A stretch of DNA of 10,347 bases. Source: Novosphingobium sp. UBA6722. GTDB lineage: Bacteria > Pseudomonadota > Alphaproteobacteria > Sphingomonadales > Sphingomonadaceae. Under the pieces are notes generated by a model that was given only the letters and a program-made list of their open reading frames with translations, ran no database searches and was not told the DNA's origin. Below, piece by piece: positions 6,061 to 10,347 of this stretch. The number at the start of each line of letters is the position of its first letter. Position 1 is the first letter of the stretch. The stretch covers positions 338 to 10,684 of the forward strand of contig DKII01000123.1 of NCBI GenBank assembly GCA_002454125.1, written 5' to 3'. Made by a program: the position numbers and the translations under genes.

Positions 6061-6968
6061 CGATTGCCGTGACCGGGGCGACCGGGTTTGTCGGCCAGGC
6101 CCTGCTTGATCGTGCCGAGAGGGCCGGGATGGCCGTCCGCGCGCTGACCCGCCGCGACCAGCCGCCACGCGCCGGGGTTGAGTGGGTGCGCGGCGACCTC
6201 GATGACCATGCGGCGCTCAGGAAGCTGTGCCGGGGCACAGAAGCGGTGATCCATGTCGCGGGCGTGGTCAATTCGCCGGACCCGGAAGGGTTCGAGCGCG
6301 GCAATGTGACCGGCACGCTCAATGTGATCGAAGCGGCGCGCCATGCCGGTGTACCCCGGCTGGTCCATGTCTCCTCGCTCTCGGCGCGCGAGCCGGACCT
6401 GTCGGTCTACGGCGCCAGCAAGGCCCGCGCGGAAAAGCTGGTGCGCGCCAGCGGGATCGACTGGACCATTGTGCGCCCGCCCGGGATTTATGGCCCGCGC
6501 GATACCGAATATCTCGAGATGTTCCGGCTCGCTCGCTGGGGCCTTCTGCCGGTGCCGCCGCGCGAAGGGCGCAGCTCGCTGATCCACGTCGATGACCTCG
6601 CTCGCCTGCTGCTGGCGCTGCTGCCGCGCAGCGAAGAAGTCTCGCACCGGGTTTACGAGCCCGATGATGGCCGCAAGCAGGGTTGGAGCCACTATGAACT
6701 GGCCCGCACGATCGGCTGGGCGATGGGCCGGCGGCCCTGGGTGATCCACCTCAGCCGCGCCTCGCTGGAACGGGTGGCCCGGGCTGACCGGTTCGTGCGC
6801 GGGCCCAAGGCCAAACTGACGCTCGACCGGGTCGGGTACATGAGCCACCCCGACTGGGTGGTAACCCACGGTTCGCGCCCGCCATCGGGCCTGTGGCGCC
6901 CGCTGATCCCGACGCGCGAGGGGCTGAAGGCCACGGCGCAGTGGTACCGCGACAACAACTGGCTTTGA
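6057..6968 (+). CDS. NAD(P)-dependent epimerase/dehydratase family protein (extended SDR)
   Basis: A 303-residue extended/atypical short-chain dehydrogenase. The cofactor loop GATGFVG is at 7-13, right at the N-terminus (beta strand MTIAVTG). The acidic residue after strand 3 is in GDLDD (46-50). The strand-4 motif VIHVAGV (64-70) is followed by the strand-5 serines HVSSLS (104-109), and the catalytic YxxxK is at YGASK (118-122). RPPGIYGPRD (140-149) and LIHVDDLARLL (175-185) are typical of substrate-binding segments in epimerase-like SDRs and in complex I NDUFA9-type relatives. The substrate cannot be named. Translation starts at GTG inside the proB stop region (GTGA, 4-nt overlap), so it is probably coupled to proB; no ATG exists before the Rossmann strand. 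The shared transcript does not prove a role in proline metabolism. Confidence 0.86.
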   Translation: MTIAVTGATGFVGQALLDRAERAGMAVRALTRRDQPPRAGVEWVRGDLDDHAALRKLCRGTEAVIHVAGVVNSPDPEGFERGNVTGTLNVIEAARHAGVPRLVHVSSLSAREPDLSVYGASKARAEKLVRASGIDWTIVRPPGIYGPRDTEYLEMFRLARWGLLPVPPREGRSSLIHVDDLARLLLALLPRSEEVSHRVYEPDDGRKQGWSHYELARTIGWAMGRRPWVIHLSRASLERVARADRFVRGPKAKLTLDRVGYMSHPDWVVTHGSRPPSGLWRPLIPTREGLKATAQWYRDNNWL

Positions 6969-6977
6969 GCACCTAAG

Positions 6978-7009
6978 CAGCCGCTTATTGCGACCAGGCT
7001 AAGCGGCTG
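6978..7009 (+). terminator. 10-bp inverted repeat after the SDR gene, possible terminator or operator
   Basis: CAGCCGCTTA (6978-6987) and TAAGCGGCTG (7000-7009) are perfect reverse complements with a 12-nt loop, beginning 10 nt after the SDR stop codon. No U-tract follows, so it is at best a Rho-assisted or RNA-stabilising hairpin. Its location in the 106-nt gap before the cytochrome gene also allows a role as an operator for that gene. The rest of the gap (7010-7074) shows no clear promoter. Confidence 0.45.
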
Positions 7010-7074
7010 TGCACTGGCCCACCGGTCCCGCACCGCCCATCGACGGCTCCAGCAACTCGCCAGGAGCCAGGACA

Positions 7075-7746
7075 ATGACCACCGCACTGACCAAGCCGCG
7101 CCGCTGGGATCCGATCGTCAAGCTGACCCATTGGGGCATCGTTGGCGCGGTCATCGGCAATGCGATTGTCACCGAAGAGGGCTCGGGCTGGCATATCTGG
7201 GTTGGCTATGGCCTGGCCGCGCTGCTTGCCTTGCGCTTGCTGTGGGGTCTGGTCGGTCCGCGCGAGGCCCGCTTTGCGGCCTTCCCCCCCAGCCTCGCGC
7301 GGGCCACAAATCACCTGGGTGAGATCCGCCGGGGCGAGGTGGTCCGCCACCAGTCGCACAATCCGCTTGGCGCGCTAATGGCCTATGCGATCTGGGCGAC
7401 GCTGGCGGTGATCGTGGCCAGCGGGATTGCGATGTCCGGCCCGCCGCCCGCCGATCCGGCTGCGGTCAAGGGTGAGCATGGCGAGCAGGGCGAGGTTGCC
7501 GCCGCGATCCTGCAGACGGTCATTCCTTCGGCCAGGGCCGAGGAAGCGGGCGAGGAAGAAGGCGAGGAGGCCGGCGAGGGTGCTGAGAGCGAAGGCGAAG
7601 AGTGGCTGGAAGAAATGCACGAAATCGCGGTCAACTTGCTCTATGTCCTGATTGCCCTGCATCTCGCCGGCGTGGTGTTCGAAACCCGCCGCTCAGGCCG
7701 CGAGGTGGTGGGGGCGATGATCCCGGGGGGCAACCGCCGGACCTGA
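7075..7746 (+). CDS. Cytochrome b561-type (cytochrome b/b6 domain) membrane protein with Glu-rich loop
   Basis: A 223-residue diheme-type inner-membrane electron carrier, probably exchanging electrons between quinones and a periplasmic or membrane partner. Four helices fit at about 18-33, 41-60, 98-119 and 183-203. Candidate heme ligands are H19 (KLTHWG), H40 (GWHIWVG), H182 (EMHEI) and H196 (ALHLAG), the usual b561/Ni-Fe-hydrogenase cytochrome b arrangement. Positive charges (KPRR; the 62-95 loop; ETRRSGR) put both termini and loop 2 in the cytoplasm, so the 120-181 loop is periplasmic. That loop is unusually long, with 14 glutamates in residues 155-180, encoded partly by 12-nt repeats. The start is ATG 7075, set by AGGAG at 7062-7066 with an 8-nt spacer; an upstream in-frame start at 7009 lacks such a site and encodes a non-homologous-looking leader. 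The LuxR-like gene follows after 11 nt. Confidence 0.85.
   Translation: MTTALTKPRRWDPIVKLTHWGIVGAVIGNAIVTEEGSGWHIWVGYGLAALLALRLLWGLVGPREARFAAFPPSLARATNHLGEIRRGEVVRHQSHNPLGALMAYAIWATLAVIVASGIAMSGPPPADPAAVKGEHGEQGEVAAAILQTVIPSARAEEAGEEEGEEAGEGAESEGEEWLEEMHEIAVNLLYVLIALHLAGVVFETRRSGREVVGAMIPGGNRRT
7537..7584 (+). repeat. Four imperfect 12-nt tandem units inside the cytochrome b gene
   Basis: Units at 7537-7548, 7549-7560, 7561-7572 and 7573-7584 are variants of GGCGAGGAGGCC, in frame, encoding AEEA, GEEE, GEEA and GEGA. They build most of the acidic periplasmic loop. The in-frame 12-nt period suggests growth by slippage, and loop length may vary between strains. Confidence 0.6.
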
Positions 7747-7757
7747 CGGAACGGGGC

Positions 7758-8252
7758 ATGACGACAACGACAAGCCAGATCAGACAACGCCGCGACCGGC
7801 AGGCCTTGCTGGTCGCGGGCGTTGTTGCGGTCCAGGCGGTGGCGGCTGTGTTCTTCGTGGCCGATGCTCTGGGTGACTTCGCTGCCGATGGGGTGACCGC
7901 CCATATCCTGATCGAGGCGCTGATTGCCTTTGCCTTGCTGGCCGGGGTGTTTGTCGGCGCGGCCCATGTCCGCCGCCTGCTGGCTGAGGCGCAGCAGCGC
8001 GAGCAGGCGCTCGACATCGCCCGGGGTGCACTCAGCGAACACATTACGGCGCGCTTTGCCGACTGGGGCCTGACCGCGGCCGAGAGCGACGTGGCGCTGT
8101 TTGCGCTGAAAGGCTGCGATGCGGCAGAGATTGCCGCCTTGCGCGGGGCGGCGCAGGGCACGGTCCGGGCCCAGCTCAGCCAGGTCTATGCCAAGGCCGG
8201 GGTGACGAGCCAGGCCGGTCTGGTCAGCCTGTTCCTCGAAGATTTGCTTTAG
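7758..8252 (+). CDS. Membrane-anchored LuxR-type helix-turn-helix regulator
   Basis: A 164-residue protein. The first half is membrane-bound: a basic N-terminus (QIRQRRDRQ), hydrophobic helix 1 at about 16-36, a short acidic loop (ALGDFAADG), helix 2 at about 49-69, then a charged helix (RRLLAEAQQREQALDIA) suited to coiled-coil pairing. The C-terminus (about 103-162) matches the four-helix LuxR/GerE DNA-binding domain. It opens LTAAESDVALFALKG, continues DAAEIAALRGAAQGTVRAQL as the helix-turn-helix, and ends SQVYAKAGVTSQAGLVSLF, closely parallel to the canonical VRxHLxxIYxKLGVxSRxEL. Both ends of the hairpin are cytoplasmic, so the DNA-binding part faces the chromosome. There is no receiver or ligand domain, so any signal would come through the membrane helices or a partner. 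ATG 7758 lies 11 nt after the cytochrome stop, implying co-transcription. Its stop overlaps that of cysH on the other strand. Confidence 0.82.
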   Translation: MTTTTSQIRQRRDRQALLVAGVVAVQAVAAVFFVADALGDFAADGVTAHILIEALIAFALLAGVFVGAAHVRRLLAEAQQREQALDIARGALSEHITARFADWGLTAAESDVALFALKGCDAAEIAALRGAAQGTVRAQLSQVYAKAGVTSQAGLVSLFLEDLL

Positions 8253-9034
8253 AACGCCGGATCGTAACCCGGCGGCAGCGCCTCGGCCGCGCCGTCGACG
8301 TGGATGCCGCATTCGGTCTTGTCCCAGCCCTTCCAGCGGCCCGAGCGCGGGTCTTCACCCGGCGCGACCTTGGTGGTGCAGGGGGAGCAGCCGATTGAGG
8401 GATAGCCCTGGGCCACCAGCGGATGCGCCGGGAGGCCGGTCGCGTCGAAATAGGCCTTCACCTGGCCGCTCGACCAGGTCGCGAGCGGGTTGATCTTGAG
8501 CCGGCCCTGGGCGTCGGTCTGGTCCAGCTCGAAGGTCTGCAGGCCGGCGCGGGTCGCGCTCTGGAAACCCTTGCGGCCGGTGAAGCTGGCATCGAAATGG
8601 GTGAGGGCCGCGGCCAGCGGCTGAACCTTGCGGATTTCGCAGCAGCCGTCAGGGTCATAGGACCAGCGCAGGCCAGTCCCATCACGCGCGGCGAGGGCCT
8701 CGGCATTGGGCGTCAGGTTGACCAGGTTGGTCATGCCCAGGCGCTTCATCACCGTATCGCGATAGTCCAGCGTTTCGGGGAAGTGCTTGCCGGTATCAAG
8801 GAACAGCACCGGGACCGAGCGGTCGATCGTGGCGATCAGGTGAAGCAGCACCGCGCTTTCGGCGCCGAAGCTGGAAACGGCGGCGACGTCACCCGCCAAC
8901 CCTTCGCGCAGCACGGCGCGGAGCATGGCGATGGTCGGTACGTCGGCAAAGCGCGCGTTGAGCGCATCGACATCGGCCACGGTAAAGCGCGGGCCGGTGC
9001 TAAGCACGTCGATGCGCCGCGCTGCTTCAGCCAT
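8249..9034 (-). CDS. cysH: Assimilatory APS/PAPS reductase, [4Fe-4S] type
   Basis: Reduces adenylyl sulfate (APS, possibly also PAPS) to sulfite with thioredoxin or glutaredoxin as donor, in cytoplasmic sulfate assimilation. The product is 261 residues. The N-type ATP pyrophosphatase fold shows the nucleotide loop SSFGAES (54-60) and LFLDTGKHFPET (77-88). The cluster cysteines are C131-C132 (GCCEIRK) and C216/C219 (GCSPC), and the catalytic cysteine is C242 in KTECGIH. The CC...CXXC set marks the iron-sulfur class, which normally uses APS (EC 1.8.4.10) rather than PAPS only. The start at 9034 is chosen because homology begins soon after and the gene before it ends there: its ATG lies in an ATGGCTGA overlap with the DUF934 gene. 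A longer in-frame reading to 9268 is just the shadow of DUF934. No strong ribosome site precedes it, so translational coupling is likely. Confidence 0.93.
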   Translation of the reverse strand: MAEAARRIDVLSTGPRFTVADVDALNARFADVPTIAMLRAVLREGLAGDVAAVSSFGAESAVLLHLIATIDRSVPVLFLDTGKHFPETLDYRDTVMKRLGMTNLVNLTPNAEALAARDGTGLRWSYDPDGCCEIRKVQPLAAALTHFDASFTGRKGFQSATRAGLQTFELDQTDAQGRLKINPLATWSSGQVKAYFDATGLPAHPLVAQGYPSIGCSPCTTKVAPGEDPRSGRWKGWDKTECGIHVDGAAEALPPGYDPAF

Positions 9035-9455
9035 GGCGCTTCGCCCAGATCGCCGCGCGGCCATCGGTGGTCGGCTGGTAGACGTCCGGATAGCGGTTGA
9101 AGGCGTTCTCGGCATCGACCGGGTCGAGCGGCACTTCGGGCGCAAAGGCATCGAAGCCGCAGCGGCGCAGGAAGGCGAGCTGGTCAACCAGCACGTCACC
9201 CACGGCGCGCAGTTCGCCCTGGTAGCCGGCCTCGCGCAGGATCCGCGCGGCCGAATAGCCGCGGCCATCGCCGAACACCGGGAAGTTCACCTCGATCAGC
9301 TGCAGGCGCTCGAGGTGGGGGAGCAGATCGCGCGCGTCGTCACCGGGCTCGAGCCGGACGGCGGCGGCGTTGGTCTGCTCACCAAAGGCGTCGACCGTGA
9401 CGCCGGGATCGGCGACGGGTTCGTCATCGCGAAAGCGGAACTGGACCTCAGCCAT
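9027..9455 (-). CDS. DUF934 domain-containing protein of the sulfite reduction operon
   Basis: A 142-residue cytoplasmic protein matching DUF934 (COG3749). The conserved core is visible: LEPGDDARDLLPHLERL, then the motif IEVNFPVFGDGRGYSAARILRE (roughly 53-74), GELRAVGDVLVDQLAFLRRCGFDAF (80-104) and a C-terminal RYPDVYQP. The family nearly always sits between sulfite reductase and cysH in proteobacteria and is described as probably involved in sulfite reduction, but no reaction is proven. It has one cysteine (C99) and no visible cofactor motif. It overlaps cysI and cysH by 8 nt each, using the identical sequence at both ends. A near-perfect ribosome site, AAGGAGG (positions 9462-9468 on the minus strand), lies 6 nt before the ATG inside the end of cysI, so it can start independently. 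Confidence 0.9.
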   Translation of the reverse strand: MAEVQFRFRDDEPVADPGVTVDAFGEQTNAAAVRLEPGDDARDLLPHLERLQLIEVNFPVFGDGRGYSAARILREAGYQGELRAVGDVLVDQLAFLRRCGFDAFAPEVPLDPVDAENAFNRYPDVYQPTTDGRAAIWAKRHG

Positions 9456-10347
9456 AAAGCGCCTCCTTGAACGGGGCCATGCCAATGCGGCGGTAGGTAT
9501 CGAGGAAACGTTCGTTATCCGAACGGTTTGCGAGATAGACTTGCGTTGCCTTCTCAACTGCGTCGACGATGCCGTCCTCGTCGAAACCAGGGCCGGTGAT
9601 CGTGCCGAGCGACGTGTCGGCCGCCTCGCTGCCGCCAAGCAGGAGCTGGTAGTTCTCCACCCCCTTGCGGTCGACGCCAAGGATGCCGATGTGGCCGGCG
9701 TGGTGGTGGCCGCAGGCATTGATGCAGCCAGAGATCTTGAGCTTCAGCTCACCGATTTCCTGCTGCTTATCCGCCAGCCGCTGGCTGATCTTCTGCGCCA
9801 CCGGGATCGAGCGGGCATTGGCCAGGCTGCAATAGTCAAGCCCCGGGCAGGCGATGATATCACCGACCAGGTCAAGGTTGGCCGTGCCGAGGCCATTGGC
9901 GTCGAGCACCTGCCACAGCGCGTAAAGGTCCGCCTTCTTCACGTGCGGCAAGACGATGTTCTGGGCATGGGTCACGCGCAGCTCATCGAACGAGTACTGC
10001 GCCGCCAGGTCGGCCATCAGCCGCATCTGTTCGCCCGTGGCGTCGCCTGGAATGCCGCCGACCGGCTTCAGGCTGATCGTCGCGGCGATATAGCCGGGCT
10101 GCTTGTGGGTGACGCAGTTGTTGTCGACCCACAGCGCGAAATCGGGATCGCTGCGGTCCAGTTCGTCGGAAAGGCCAGCTTCAAACGCCGGATCGGCAAA
10201 CATCGCCTTGATCCGCTCCAGCTCGGCCAGCGGGGGCTCGACGTTCTGGGTCAGCAGGTGCGCGAACTCAGCCTCGACCTGGCGGGTATATTCTTCCTTT
10301 TCAAGCTCATGGACCAGGATCTTGATACGCGCCTTGTACTTGTTGTC
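9448..10347 (-). CDS. cysI: Nitrite/sulfite reductase (siroheme, [4Fe-4S]), C-terminal part; 5' end outside window
   Basis: Six-electron reduction of sulfite to sulfide with siroheme coupled to an iron-sulfur cluster. The frame runs off the right edge (first visible residues DNKYKARIKILVHE), leaving 299 residues. The second ferredoxin-like half is present: NNCVTHKQPGYIAATISLK, then PGDATGEQMRLMADLAAQY and LRVTHAQNIVLPHV. The cluster/siroheme cysteines are intact: C-x5-C in IACPGLDYCS (residues 167 and 173 of the visible part) and C-x3-C in SGCINACGHH (208 and 212). Nitrite and sulfite reductases share these motifs; the downstream DUF934 and cysH genes favour sulfite. In sphingomonads the family is a single long polypeptide that probably takes electrons from ferredoxin or a separate flavoprotein, not confirmed here. 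The stop overlaps the DUF934 start by 8 nt. Confidence 0.92.
   Translation of the reverse strand, partial: DNKYKARIKILVHELEKEEYTRQVEAEFAHLLTQNVEPPLAELERIKAMFADPAFEAGLSDELDRSDPDFALWVDNNCVTHKQPGYIAATISLKPVGGIPGDATGEQMRLMADLAAQYSFDELRVTHAQNIVLPHVKKADLYALWQVLDANGLGTANLDLVGDIIACPGLDYCSLANARSIPVAQKISQRLADKQQEIGELKLKISGCINACGHHHAGHIGILGVDRKGVENYQLLLGGSEAADTSLGTITGPGFDEDGIVDAVEKATQVYLANRSDNERFLDTYRRIGMAPFKEALYG

Noticed and set aside
5360..6322. Long 320-codon reverse-strand open frame opposite proB
   Set aside because: Its Arg/Pro/Ser-rich shadow composition and full overlap with a conserved enzyme gene argue against coding.
7009..7074. Upstream in-frame start for the cytochrome b gene
   Set aside because: It lies within the right arm of the 10-bp inverted repeat and has no ribosome site, whereas AGGAG at 7062-7066 is placed for ATG 7075.
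9035..9268. 78-residue N-terminal extension of cysH
   Set aside because: It is rich in Arg, Ser and Pro, has no conserved motif and coincides with the DUF934 coding sequence. The start at 9034 fits the operon overlap.

Overview
This is a GC-rich, about 10.3 kb chromosomal window. The proteins and gene order fit an alphaproteobacterium of the order Sphingomonadales (Novosphingobium/Erythrobacter-like). That placement is inferred from familiar neighbourhoods (YbjN-proC-Bax inhibitor family; obgE-proB; cysI-DUF934-cysH) and from a sphingomonad-style dispersed palindrome. No 16S or other marker is present. There is no integrase, transposase, phage gene, CRISPR array or toxin-antitoxin pair. Most of the window is core housekeeping DNA.

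Left part, + strand (1-3446): the C-terminal SPOR domain of a truncated cell-envelope protein; a YbjN-family protein followed 9 nt later by proC (last step of proline synthesis); a seven-helix Bax inhibitor-1/YccA membrane protein with its own promoter candidate and a strong intrinsic terminator; and a secreted protein of unknown function with a lysine/proline-rich mature N-terminus.

Middle, + strand (3528-6968): a tRNA-Ala with anticodon CGC; a 232-nt non-coding spacer holding a REP-like palindrome; the ribosome-assembly GTPase obgE; proB (first step of proline synthesis), whose start codon sits directly behind a near-perfect dyad; and an extended short-chain dehydrogenase whose GTG start overlaps the proB stop. 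Thus proC and proB lie in one window but in separate transcription units, and proA is not here.

Right part: a + strand pair (7075-8252) encodes a cytochrome b561-type membrane protein with a glutamate-rich periplasmic loop built from 12-nt repeats, and a small two-helix membrane protein ending in a LuxR-type helix-turn-helix. This pair is the least ordinary part of the window and looks like a possible redox or membrane-signal module. It converges, with overlapping stop codons, on a - strand sulfur assimilation operon (sulfite reductase cysI, DUF934 protein, cysH reductase). Both internal junctions of that operon use the same 8-nt ATGGCTGA overlap. The operon reduces activated sulfate to sulfite and then sulfide for cysteine synthesis.

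I did not find convincing evidence for a wholly new system. The best leads are the cytochrome b/LuxR pair and the dyad in front of proB.
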